From contig MBPM02000051.1 of assembly GCA_001695595.3 (NCBI GenBank), forward strand, positions 186,001-250,000: DNA of 64,000 nt, given 5' to 3'. The DNA is from Plasmopara viticola (lineage: Eukaryota > Oomycota > Peronosporomycetes > Peronosporales > Peronosporaceae). The notes below the pieces were generated by a model. That model saw only the letters and a list, made by a program, of their open reading frames with translations, had not been told where the DNA came from and searched no databases. The position numbers and the translations under genes were made by a program. Below, in pieces: positions 40,530-52,166 of the stretch; the stretch's first letter is position 1, and every line of letters begins with the position of its first letter.

Positions 40530-43500
40530 AAATCCGACTCTAAAATTCTAATGCTTCACCGAAGCTGATAGATGATGTTATCCATTGAGATCATGTTGTG
40601 ATGTCAAAGTATATGTATATTCGCTCGCAAAGCTATCTCTAGCATAGACTTGTAGAGCTTGATGACGCTGCTTAACGATATCATTAAAAGTCTTTAAGAT
40701 GTGAACTTTCAGTAAATTAACTTTTGCTTACAATCCTACATGGCCAGGCCTTCTTAGAGCCTTATGAATGCTACCTTATGACGTCATCCAAAGATCCAAG
40801 CCTTAGCAAATTTGCAAAAAGACTTCGTCTAAAGGCGTGATGGTGGGACCCATAGTAAATATGTTTATACCCGCAACGCTAACCTTGAGTTTATTATCTC
40901 GAAACCATAAATGATCTGCTCATTGACATGTTTCGATGACGTAATATTAAACTCCACCTATATGCATTTTCATTCGCATTGCTACCTCTAAGTCCTCTTT
41001 TCTAGCGCTTACAGGAAGCTACTAAATTGTAATGACGCATTCAAACTTTAGACTTAAGAGTAAATACATGTTTTCTCGCAATGCTGCCTAAAATTTGATC
41101 TTCTCAAGCTCTGTAGAAGCTGCTACATGACGCTATCCAATAACGTCATGTTGTGATGTACCAAATTATATTTACATTTGCAATGATAAGCATGTTCACA
41201 ATGATGTATTAAATCTTGTGTCCCAGAGCTTTCTACAAGTATGTAAATGACGTTCTGTTGGGAGGTCACACTAACGTTTTTCGAGACTACTTTTCAAAAG
41301 TCTTCTCCTTTAGAGCTTTACAGGAGCTGCTGAATGATGTCTTCCAATGACGTCGTATTTGAGGTCACGTTATAAATAAGTGCTCGGTCGCGATGCTACC
41401 TCAAAGTCTAGTCTTTAACTGCGTTTAAAAAGCTATTTAATTACGTCAATGTCTTTCAATCGCAATCCTACTTCTATCCCTAGTCTTCTAGATCGTTAAA
41501 TATACTGCTAAATGATGTCATCCAGCGACTTAAAATACGACATTGCAGTAACTCAACTCTTACTCGCAATCATACCTTAAGGAATGGTATGCTAAAGTCT
41601 TAAGGAAGTTCCTGAATGTATGTATCTAACGGCGTCATGTTGTATACTTACAGTAAATATGTTATTGCTCGGGATGCACCTAGCCGTATGAAGCTGCTTA
41701 GCGACGTCTTTCAATAACGTCATGTTGCGAGCACACAGTACGATATCTTATTCGAGTCTTTTTGACAAAATTCTCTCAACGACGCCATCGAATGACGTCA
41801 TGTTGTGACGTGAAACTAAAATATATTTTTGCTTGCAATACTACGTTTGGTGTAGTCATTGGGAATGTCATAAAATTTGCTCAATGATGTCATCTAATGA
41901 CGTCATGCTGTGGCGGCACAACATGACGTCACCGCAAGTTTACTTTTGCTCGCAAAGCTTCCTCTGAGTCTAGATTCTAAATATTTTTTCGAATATGTGA
42001 CTTGACGTCGACCGGTGGCGTTGAGCAGTCTCGCCTGCGCCACTTCCCGTCCAGTTCACTCACAAAGAATATCAAGCATGTTTATTATGACGTCATAGTA
42101 AGACGTCAGGGGTGACGCCATCTAGCAGCTTCTACGATGTTCGAAAAGACTTAATTCAGAGGTGGCATTGCAAACAAAAACATATTTACTGTGACGTCAT
42201 AGTACAGCTTCTAAAACTACTAAAACACTTAACTTGAAAAAAGCACTGCGAGATAGATTAAAAATTTTGTGTGTGTAATAACATTACATTAGATGGCGGC
42301 ATTCCGCAGTTTCTTCAAAAAAGACTACACAAAGCGATAACATGGCCGTTGGAGGGCTTAAACTATATTTGGTGTCGCAATTCTATCTTTCTATATAGTC
42401 ACGAGAGACTTATTTAAGCTGCTAAATGACGTCCTGTTATGACGTCACAGTAAATATTGCTATGCTTAAACCATTTTCTCAAAGTCTTATGCTCCCGAGC
42501 CCCATATAAGCTAGTTAATTACGTCATATAAGGAAGTCATTTCGTGACGTTATAGTAAGTACATGTTTTTTCGCAGGGCTATCTCTAGCTTTAATCATAT
42601 ATCAACTAAATTGCATGCGCAATGACTTCATTTAATGACGTCGTCAGAGGAAATATGTTATCGCTCACAATCTGATATCTCAAAGTAGTCTTCTAGAGCC
42701 ATATAAAAGCTGCTTGACGATGTGATTCAATGACCTCAGGCTGCGACGCCACGATATATTTGCTTGAGTTTTCAATACTATGTTTGAAAGTAGTCATCTA
42801 GAGCTTTGAAAATGCTACTCAATGATGTCATCGAATGAAGTTATGTTGTGACGTCACAGTTATATCTTTTCCATCGCAAATCTTCTATAGGCTCAAAATT
42901 CTATAGTCTTATAGCTGCGGCTTATTGACGTCCTCCAACGACGTGATGTTATGAGGTTATGGTAAATACACTGCTATCTTTAAGTCTCGTTTAATGAAGC
43001 TCTCTAATCGATATTGTAATTTAATTATGTCGCAGCAACTACATTCTGCCCGCAATCCAGCCTCAAAGTTCAGTATTCAGAGCCATAGAAACAATGTTCT
43101 ATATAGTGTCACAGTAGATACAATTCAAGCCCCTGGCTTAATATGAATTATCTAACTAAAGCTTTTTAAAAGCTGCCCAATAATCTTATTTAATGACATA
43201 GTGTTATGACCCCACAAAATGTTTTATGTAATGCTAGCACTAAGCCTAAGCTTCGAGAGCATTATTAAACGACGTCATTTTCCGACGTCACAGTACATAA
43301 AATTACATCTTTGAGCTGAGTCCATCGGAGCTCTATAAAAGCTACTGAGTAACGCATTTTAATGACATCATATCGTGATATCACTATTGAAACGTCACAA
43401 CAAATCTAAATTTACATAATTTGCTACCTCTACAACAAGTATTGAAGATACTTATAAATCTGCATAATTACATAACACAATGGCGACACTACATGTCTGC

Positions 43501-44118
43501 TTTGTGTTACTACTTCTCAGTCTAGTCTTTTGAAGCCTTATAGAAGCTGCTTGATGACATTGTTCAACTACGTCATGTTCAAACGTCACAGTAAATAATC
43601 CTAATAGTGATTTTTCTGCGCCGAGTCTTATAGAACCATATAATCGCTCCTTAGCATTGAAATCCGATAATTTTGTTTTCTGAGATCGCGGTAAATAAAC
43701 TTTGCTTCCTTCTATGAAACCTCTAGAATATTTTAGTGACGTCGTTTAATGACACCATGTGCTGACGTCACAGCACATGTTATTCTCGTAATGTTATCCC
43801 TAAGTCTAGTATTCAAAAGCCTTCTAAAAGCTGCACGATGACGTCATGGTGTATTGTCATAGTGAGTTTGTTTTGCGCAAAGTGCTTACTACAAGTCTAA
43901 TCTTTGAGAACATTTTGACGTCATTTGAAGCGTCACAATAAACGTTTTTTTGCTCAAAATTGTAAGGGTTTATAAGGGTTATTCAAGCTGCACGATGACA
44001 AATTTTAAAGGCATCACAGTAAGTATATATTTATTTGCAATGCTACCTTTAAGTCGATTCCTTTAGATTCTCATCAAAGCTGATCGATGGCGACTTTTAG
44101 TGACATTTTGGAGCACAG
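40530..44118 (+). repeat. degenerate satellite array, ~105-base unit with TGACGTCA palindromes
   Basis: About 3.6 kb consists of strongly diverged tandem units of roughly 105 bases, about 34 in all. The unit can be recognised by the order: ttgctcgcaatgctacctct, aagtctagtcttctagagc, ttataaaagctgct, then one to three near-copies of aatgacgtcat, then gtgacgtcacagtaaata. At least eleven exact TGACGTCA octamers (the bZIP/CREB-type palindrome) are present, with many one-base variants. There are no open frames of note. Two units at about 42,060-42,240 read in the opposite orientation. Divergence between units is high, so the array is old or evolving freely. Its role, such as structural, centromere-related or neutral, cannot be told from sequence. 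Confidence 0.85.
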
Positions 44119-44289
44119 CTGCTGCTTCTACAACGTCAACGGTGTCTGATACAGCTATTAGATGAACCATTTTGCTTAACCGGTCACCAATGGCCTAATA
44201 CCTATCGAGCTCTTCCGCAAGCCAAGCGCCTACTTTATGCTAATGGATTCAAAAGTTCGCAATGGCATGCTAAGTTTGCAACATACTAT

Positions 44290-44456
44290 GTTGTTGCTCT
44301 ATTGCGTCTGCGCACGTCCATAATGATTAAAAGGACGTATCTATGGCCGTACATGATATCAGCATTTCACAAGAGCGATTACACGCTTTGTTGTGGCTCT
44401 ATTGCGTCTGCGCACGTCTATAATGATAAAAGGACGTATATATGGCCCTACATCAT
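44290..44456 (+). repeat. two-copy direct repeat, period 100
   Basis: A block of about 67 bases (gctctattgcgtctgcgcac .. ggacgtat .. atggcc) at 44,290-44,357 recurs at 44,390-44,456 with a handful of differences. It begins 170 bases past the satellite, has nearly the satellite's period, but shares no clear sequence with the satellite unit. Confidence 0.75.
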
Positions 44457-47400
44457 CCTTTGCAATATTTGTTTTCGTTGACATACTTTGCACGTGTTTC
44501 GATATACTGACATATCTTGAAGCACTAAGCCATACTTCTTTTCTCGACCAAGACGGTGCCCAAGCACCATATCGCGAGTCTCATCGAAAATGAGAGGCTG
44601 TAAATCTCATCGTGAGAAGCAACCGGTCATTAATCTTTTGCACCGTCAAGAACGAATTTACACTCGCACTTAATGATATCGTCAATTTCTGGTCCATATT
44701 GTAGAAAACATTGCGTCATGTAGGCTCTAGTAGAACCACGAACATGTTAGGCTCATAAGTGATGCTAGCGTCTCTTCGTCGTAGACAAGGTACTTCTTTT
44801 CAGCGGTTAAGTAGTCCTCATCTGCCAAAATTTGAGCGCGTTTACTCGAACTCACCCTTCGACGTTTGCTTGTAGATAAGATCTGACGCGCCACAGGCAA
44901 CGATCAACGGTCGTTTTTACTCTAGCTAGGCCAGTACACGCACTTGTGATAGGCTTTTCAGCTTTGTCAAACGCCTCTAGGTGTAAATTTTCTTAAAATA
45001 TTTGTATTTTTTCGAGGAGGTCTTTTGTGTATTAAGCGCTTTTGCGTCATTTACTCGATACTCGCGCACTTCCTTAAGTCCTTTAACTACAATAGAATAA
45101 GACTATCTACAATTGCCTAGACCTAAGCTGGATTCCCTCAAAGTCATTTTTTAACAGGAAGGGGAAAGGAAATTTCTTTTTCGTCGAAGATGCATGCGCG
45201 TAAAGCTTTCTCATACACAAGCATTTACTTAATGCTAGCAAGTGAACAATGTGGATCTTCACGTTAATCTCCTCGTATTCTGAAAAACAAAGGCAAACCT
45301 GCTATGAAGGTATTTGCCCTGTGAGGCCTAAACAATTTCTTGCTAGACAATAGAACGTCGCACGCGCGATTGAGAGTCATTGGGTTAGGGACGTAGTTTC
45401 TACTCCCGGTATATGCCGGTCGAATCACTTACCGCAGTCAATGATATGTAACTCTCTTGCATGAGACGTTGATAATTATTGCCAACACTGATTTGAGTGT
45501 ACTGTACATTATACATTCAATCATTCTTTTTCCAGCACGTTTTAACTAGAGAACCGACTGGTAGCCGCAATTAGCTTCTGTAAGTGCATACGATTCACCA
45601 ATTACTATTCTGCTTCTTGACATAAAAGCGCCAGTGTAAAGTGTCTTTCGAATTATGCACAATTCGTACTTTGCACCAATGAATGCGTTGCTTTGTTACA
45701 AACACCACTGTCGTGTCACACGGTTTTCAGTTGCTGGACACAAGTGCGTAAACCTTGGTTGTTGTTACACCAAAAACAGGTTTTGTGGGACCAAGCCCTA
45801 TACTTTTTTTATTAAAGAGCTTATTTCGTTTTAAGGTCGAATGCGCACCCCCTCGGCTTTGCTGCCGGCTTCCCAAACGTCTCGAGCTCTACCTTAAAGC
45901 CTCGGCAAGCTAGAGCAGACTATCAACCAACCGAATCGGCTCTTAGTAAAACCTTGTCGTCAACCGTACCGGGAATTTTATTCGTAAGGGCGAATAGCCG
46001 TTATCGTCAATTCTTGAGGTATTCCTGTCTTCGAGCCACCAAGAGAGCGTATAACATTATATGTCACAAGCATATAGTATCGTGTCCAAAGTAGTTATGT
46101 TTTGGTTTGGAGCACCCTAGAGATTAACTCAATCCTAGAATAGTTTTTCATGTCTAACCGTGGTATTTGCAGTTTTCACAGACTATCCATGTCGTATGGT
46201 CTCTGATGACGCTGTGTAAACACTTTGAGCGAAATTAGATACAATGATAAAAGCACTCGCTTAGCACAAGATATTCTTCAAATTAAGTTCCGTTTAAATA
46301 TGCAATGCATAGAGCGTCTCTTGATCGCACTTGCAGAGCGCGAAGCAGATAAGTGTACAGCTTAGTACTCGTTTGTACGGTCTTCTTCTTCCTCGTTGAG
46401 TCCGTTCTTCGACAAGCGAATGGACTCGTAGGAGACGGTGACTTAGATCGGTACTTAGCAATGAGAATTGCTCAGTGCTCTTGTGCTTCTGGTAAGCATA
46501 CCTATCCGTGGAGTGTAATGTACGATGTCACCCTTCTCTTATCTCTCTCCTCTTTTAATACCCAGCGGTGGAGCTATCCACGAGGCTATTTCGAGGTAGA
46601 TATTAGCTTCAAGAAAATATTTTCATTCTTTTTGCCCTTACGAGTGAAGCTTTTTTGCTTGATCCGAGAGTCTACCTACATGTGCAACATCTTTCAAGAC
46701 TGATCGAAAATGAAGCTGTTTATATAGCGCTTCCGTTACATTGAGTCTTCTTCGCAGTCTTAGCGGGTGAAAAGCGAGGCAAGTCTGCCGAAACGCGTGC
46801 AGCGCTACTCATTATTTTTTCGTCGAAGATAAGAGTTATAGAAGAACCTTCAAGTCATGACTCATCGAAAGGGGCGCTTCCCACTTCATGTTTATTAAGC
46901 CATTTTTATCAAGCAACTCTTGAACGGGCGAGCTACTTTTAACTCACCGCCTTCGGCCTGTGCTGTAGATGCAGCAATTTTGTACGCGTAATGACCGTGT
47001 GACAATCATCTTTGCTCCAAATTAATCTTCTTTGGGGCTTGGTCATCGCTCAAACCTCGGTCGATTAATTTTTCTGTGAAGTCATCTTACAGTGTAAATA
47101 TTTCGGGTAAACATCAATGAGTAGTGAATAAAACTGACTCCTACTCGATGGACAAGTCTTCTTGAGAAGAACGCAGCGGGTTGCTGTGTAAAGCTAGGCT
47201 TGTATGCTTAACTGAAATGTAATTCAAAGAAAGTTTTTAAGAGATAGTGACGTCTTGAACCCAAACCGTGTATGTATAGGCATGTGGCTTGAGAGATATT
47301 CAAAAGAGGTCACTTCTCCGCGTAAGTTGAGATAGCAAATCTTGTTGTTGTTTAAACAAAAAATGTCGAGCCAAAATACATCAATATTGCATTGAACAAA

Positions 47401-47884
47401 TCAGTCTTCAAATTGTAGTCGATCGCACACTTCAATGGGATCAACAATAATCGCTTACCGAAAGGTCGTCGTTGTTTTCAATTATATTCATTTTAGAATG
47501 TGCTGTGTCACCTCCGTCAGGTAAAGGCTTGTGGGAGGGTTGGGAGATCGACGCAGACAAAATTTGAAGGTGCGGTCAAGTGCGAGGATACATCGGTTCT
47601 CGATTGAAGCCGTATTTATATAGTACAATAGTAACAAACCACGCATTATAATTCCTCATGATGAGATCTTAAAAGCACCGTATCTTCTACAGATTTTCGA
47701 TACACCACTTGGCGGTTATTTGACTAAAAGAGGACGTTAGGCCGAACCAGCACCTCTCCTGGAGTTGTGTAAATGTACTACGTCAATTCACTAAGCTTAA
47801 CTACAAGGTCTGGTGCTTCTCTGCGTACGTAGAAATCTTTTTTTTGGGAGGGGGGCAAAAGCACTTTTCGCCACATATAAACTA
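44457..47884. other. gene-free, repeat-derived stretch
   Basis: A 116-codon frame at 46,353-46,703 begins with a hydrophobic, secretion-like stretch but starts at GTG directly after a stop, so it is not supported as a gene. No RNA gene or intact element is seen. Confidence 0.45.
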
Positions 47885-48680
47885 GGGAAAGTTGCAAAAT
47901 GTGATACAAATCGAAAGTTCTCGCATAAGGTGACACAAATGCTTAAAACAATTCCGAAAATTCAGCAGTGTCTGATCCCTCATGTAAAATATGTGGAGAG
48001 GTAATTTTCATCACACAAACCCAACAACCACTCGATTATCGCAGTCTCTGTGATGAGCGAAAACGGAGAAGTCGATGATTTAAAGGCGCAGCGCTGGGAT
48101 AGCGGTAAAACCGCAGTAGACACCATCAAGGGCATCGCGTTTGGAGAAGGCAGGAGAGTGTATGTCGCAACTAGGGGCGGTACATTTAGGCGTTTGAAGT
48201 GTCTGAGCGACGGAACTGGGTGTGCGTGGTTCGTCACAACATGTCGTGCGCACTCTCCATGACTCTTTGTGGAGTTGTGCAATCAAGCAGACTTACAATA
48301 AAAGTTAATTCTTACTCTGTGATACGACATCCCTCAGTATGCCTGGGCCGCTGTGATATTTAGTTGTGGTCACAATGCACTGACACGTCAGTGCACTCAT
48401 CGAACCGCTATCAGAAGTGCACTCCACTTCTAGTACTTAGTATACTGGTGGTCAATCTGTTCACACTGAAAGCCGGCTGGTCGCTTTCACAGTTTTAAGG
48501 GCACCAGCTATATCGACTGTGAGCTAGACACTCTCTGTAGCCATCACTTTGCAGCCATGTGAGCCAAAACTCGTATTTTACATGAGTTATCAGACACTGC
48601 CGAATTTTTGGACCTATTTTAAACATTTGTATCACCTTATGCGAAAAGTTTCGATTTGTATCACATTTCGCAATTTTCCT
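47885..48680 (+). mobile_element. small Mutator-like DNA transposon with long inverted termini
   Basis: Bases 47,885-47,991 and 48,574-48,680 are inverted repeats of 107 bases, alike at about 86% by eye. The outer end reads gggaaagttgcaaaatgtga, which fits the G/A-rich start of many Mutator-like elements. Outside the termini, the nine bases tataaacta (47,876-47,884) and tgtaaatta (48,681-48,689) agree at seven positions, as an aged 9-base target duplication would. The interior of about 580 bases holds a 69-codon frame and a 9-base-arm dyad at 48,376-48,395, but no transposase catalytic domain, so the element is non-autonomous. The class is inferred from terminus length, end sequence and duplication size. 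Confidence 0.72.
48053..48262 (+). CDS. 69-residue fragment, possibly the N-terminus of a Mutator-like transposase
   Basis: From the ATG at 48,053 the frame encodes 69 residues inside the inverted-repeat element, just after the left terminus. The middle reads RVYVATRGGTFRRLKCLSDGTGCAWFVTTC. Its spaced C..C pair, followed by aromatic residues and another C, recalls the zinc-binding (FAR1/FLYWCH-like) front domain that precedes the catalytic core in Mutator-like transposases. No D-D-E core follows; the frame stops at once. It could be a captured or truncated transposase piece, or simply a surviving frame. Family placement is tentative. Confidence 0.4.
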   Translation: MSENGEVDDLKAQRWDSGKTAVDTIKGIAFGEGRRVYVATRGGTFRRLKCLSDGTGCAWFVTTCRAHSP

Positions 48681-49855
48681 TGTAAATTAACTATCTGGGT
48701 AGATCAACAACGATTTGTGGTTTGGGTATAGTAAGCTTTCAAGATAGTAGGACTCAGTGCCTGTGTGATTTTGAATACACTTTCTGCAACACCGTACGGT
48801 ACTAGCGTACAATTTAAATACCACACGAGATCGCGGCGTAAGTCCTTCAAATTGTCGGCTGATAGTCTAATCGCATACAGAGCACACACGCGACGCGCGC
48901 GTCGGTCAACCTCCTCCCATAATTTACAAGATCCTAGTCTTGGTCGACTACCCGCCAACCTCGGCATTCGGGTAAAAAGAGCTATGTGCTCCCTCTGCCC
49001 GGCCTCTTTTTTTAAGATTGGTATAGTTACTTTAATGCTTATGGTGTGCTTTGTAAAACTATACACTTCTTAGGCCATCAAACCCACACTGCGTATTGAC
49101 AAGCAAGTAGCACAACCTTTCACCCCTGCTCGCTGACCAATCGAACGTGTATGCCGATTAAGTCAAAGCTCGTAAAAACTCCTTCCAATAAATTACAAAA
49201 GTAGGAAGTGTAGTCAAAACGTAAAGCCGTGGGCAAAGTACAAGGCCGTACCCAACGAGCTGACTGAGATCAATCGAACGACTATGCAGGGTACCACCGG
49301 TGTCTACGGCATCAAAGCATCAGTCTTTGCGAAGGCTCAACAAGGCACGCACAACTGTAAAGGCCATGATATCGGCAGCTCATAAAAGTGAACGCTGAGT
49401 GTCACTACTGTATCCAGTATTAGTAATTATCACGCCTCTTGGATGTCTAAATATCATGGTATGTTTTCTAAGCATTAGATACAAAAGTACAAGAAGCTGT
49501 ACTCTCTGCCTACATTTCGCAATTATTCAGGGAAGAGTAGTCATGTTAAAAAAAAGCCGAGTCTTCCTTTATCAAAAGCGTTTATGACGTCAGAAGAAAC
49601 TAAATGTCGAAGTCTTATGGGTGCTCAGAGTGAGCCAAACCCGTTCGCTTCAAAAGATGCTGAGCGTGACAGTCGCGCAAGAAAAATCTCTGAGCTCACC
49701 CTTTTTTATCATAAAGAAAGGGAGAAGACCGATGCTCCAGCGTCATGCGGCGCACCGCGTACTCTTGACACTATTGCCGCTCATGACCGATGTCTTGCAA
49801 ATGCAGCTCAAAAATTTCTGAATTTAATTCTAACTCCACCTGCTGTCTTAGCCAT

Positions 49856-49968
49856 GACATGCACAGGTGCCGCGGCTCTTAGACCTCCATGACTTACCCT
49901 ATCAGCTCTCTTGCCTCTAGTGTGTTGTTGCATCGGTCAGCAGGCAAGTTGCTTGACTCACGCACCTC
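49856..49968 (+). repeat. direct repeat, copy 1 (with 50,382-50,482)
   Basis: It shares gacatgcacag at its start, then atcagctctc, then gcatcggtcNgc and NgcttgacN..cgc at its end, in the same order and orientation as copy 2 about 520 bases away. The pair brackets a tRNA-like relic, so they may be termini or successive copies of one tRNA-related retroposon. Confidence 0.5.
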
Positions 49969-50223
49969 AAAAAAGAGGTTGTGACACTCCGTAAATCATT
50001 TCTGGCACAGGGCTTTTCTGGCTGTGTCTGTGCATGGTCTGATTCAAACGATCACGTGCTCACCTAAGTAAATACACACAAAGCAATGTGTTTGTTCGCA
50101 ACATTTGTTTGATATTTAGCGTTGGCGCAAATTTGCTCTATGAACAAATCCTGAGTTGTTCAGTGCCGCGCGGGATCAGGTTGTAGGCTCGAATCCTGTC
50201 AAAGAAGTTTTATATTTTATTTA

Positions 50224-50311
50224 GGTCGAATAGCCAAGTCAGGTTTAAGGCAATAGTTTGCTAAACTATCAGTTGATTTTTTAACTCGTGGGTTCGAGGT
50301 CTAGTCTCAAG
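50224..50311 (+). pseudogene. tRNA-Ser(GCU)-like relic
   Basis: The sequence folds partly like a class II tRNA. A D arm has GCC/GGC stem (50,233-50,251). An anticodon arm has ATAGT/ACTAT pairs and the loop TTGCTAA, giving anticodon GCT for serine (50,253-50,269). A long variable arm has AGTT/AACT pairs, and a T loop TTCGAGG sits at 50,293-50,299. The T stem relies on wobble pairs and the acceptor stem barely pairs, so a working tRNA is unlikely. It may be a dead tRNA gene or the tRNA-derived head of a SINE. A second, weaker T-arm-like stretch (gtaggctcgaatcctgt) is at 50,182-50,198. Confidence 0.5.
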
Positions 50312-50381
50312 GAAGCGCCTGATGGACGCAACTAGAGCTTTGGCTAATTGTAATGCGGAGTGACCCGTCTATCTTTGATAA

Positions 50382-50482
50382 GACATGCACAGCTCAGGAA
50401 ATTTTATATCATGTAGGATCAGCTCTCGAGTCTCGAGCGCGTAGTCGCATCGGTCGGCGAGCAATTCGCTTGACCTGCGCCC
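50382..50482 (+). repeat. direct repeat, copy 2 (with 49,856-49,968)
   Basis: This is the downstream partner of the repeat at 49,856, sharing the same ordered blocks with substitutions and small gaps. No open frame is conserved between the two. Confidence 0.5.
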
Positions 50483-52166
50483 TTATAGCCGTATGAATGA
50501 TGGTATAGCCGAAAGCTTCGCAAAGAATGCTAACAAATCGTAATATGTCCGGCCACGCCAACGCAGGTGCCTGCTGAAGACCCTCCTACACCAACCTCTG
50601 TTCGATCTTTCGGCGAGATCGGGAAAAGGCTTTTCGAGTGTCGCGCAACTTGTTTAGATAGATGGCTGGGCCCAATTACCCCTTCAAACCGTTTTAAGAG
50701 CGTGAGCCAAGACACTCTAAAAGTTCAAAATCTACTTGTGTCTCATGGCTGCTTTTAACCATGCGGCTCCCATGCCGCAAAGGCACATCTCTCGAAATTT
50801 TCAAAAAAATGATCCTTATGATTTTAAAAACTTTACTTGACTGGCCTGCGTAGCTTAATCCCACCTGTTCTTTTCCTATGTCCACAAACTAAAAGTATGC
50901 GTTTCTGGTAGAAGTGATGTCCATTTTGACATCCTTTGAAATGCCTCATTCGGCAAACTGATATCACTATTGTTGATGTCCCTGACGTGCACCACAAGTC
51001 ACGTTTTTTTGAAGGCTTCTTATTATAAAAGAACAGCTTTAACCATAGAACTTCGGCGTTTTGTAACGACACGTTACCTGCGACGACTGGCGAAACTACA
51101 TATTGTAGAAATGTACGCTTTCTAACCAAAATGATGTGCAGCTTAGCTGCATTGCTCGTCACTTCCTGCAGTATCATTTTTCTCACGTACGTGCTTGAGG
51201 ACTATACAAACCATGTATCGCGGCGGTGATTTCAAAACAGAATTTGCGATAACGGAAACGTGCAGGTATAATGTCAATTCAATGCTTGCCATTGTGGCGT
51301 ACGATCTCGATAAAGTAATTATATGTTTCCATCACGACTAAAACTATCATTGCAATCAAAGCAAAAAGAACATCTATTTTTCGATACCTTGCAAATTATC
51401 GTGGCCAGTATAAATACCGGTAAGTCGTCAAATCGGCTATGACTGAGTTGTCTATTTTTGATAATTAGCTCGATATATTTGTCACATTTTAAGGCGAAAC
51501 GAAGCGGCAAGATGACATTCTATTTACTTAGTGAATGCCTCACGTACGTTGTGTCGAGGCCTGTTCTTGATGTCGACCATCAGTCATCTTTATTTGAAAA
51601 ATCGGCCGTAGATGTGTGGGCATATTTTCAGGGACCTACGACTCACTCAAGGTGCTTTCTCGGGCGGACAAGGGCGTTAATACTGACACCCTCGCTGGTG
51701 TGCTTGAATTTTGGTTTGTCAGTGTTTACTTTTGATTAAAAGCCCGGCTTACACACTGCTGGAAATACAGGATCGTCTTGGCAGCGGCCGCAATTTTCCA
51801 GCAATACATCGAGTGCCTTGTATCTTGGTAAATAAAACATGTTGCGATTGTTTTCATGCAATCTTTCAAAAATAACGTTTTGCTCGTAGGTTCCCCTTCT
51901 ATTACCTTCTCAAATGTACCCTGATAGGGCTATTGTTGATCCCAAACACGCACGTATGATAGGATTCGATTGTTGGGCTCGTCCACCATGCATATTGTTG
52001 ATAATGTTTTTTGTAGTTCACGCACGTATATTTCGAAGGATTTATTCGGCCATTAGTTGTGCTTGTCAAGCTCAAGCTCGACACTAATGTTCTTCCAGCC
52101 ATCGAGTTGCTTGTCATCAAGTACGCCATTACTTTGTACATTCTTTGCCGCTAAGGCTTGAGGCTA

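Larger units (their letters stand above)
48690..52166. other. repeat-derived stretch with tRNA-like relic
   Basis: Apart from the direct repeats at 49,856 and 50,382 and the tRNA-like relic at 50,224, I see no feature. A 102-codon frame at 49,584-49,892 starts with ATG but overlaps the direct repeat and has no recognisable domain, so it is not called. Confidence 0.4.

Noticed and set aside
40530..44118. CRISPR-like array
   Set aside because: Units are ~105 bases, diverged throughout, with no constant repeat alternating with unique spacers, and the genome is eukaryotic.
46353..46703. 116-codon frame with hydrophobic start, possible secreted protein
   Set aside because: It begins at GTG directly after a stop codon, with no ATG before the hydrophobic part, and shows no RXLR or other effector motif.
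49584..49892. 102-codon frame starting with ATG
   Set aside because: It runs into the direct repeat at 49,856, no homologous frame exists in the second repeat copy, and no domain is recognisable.
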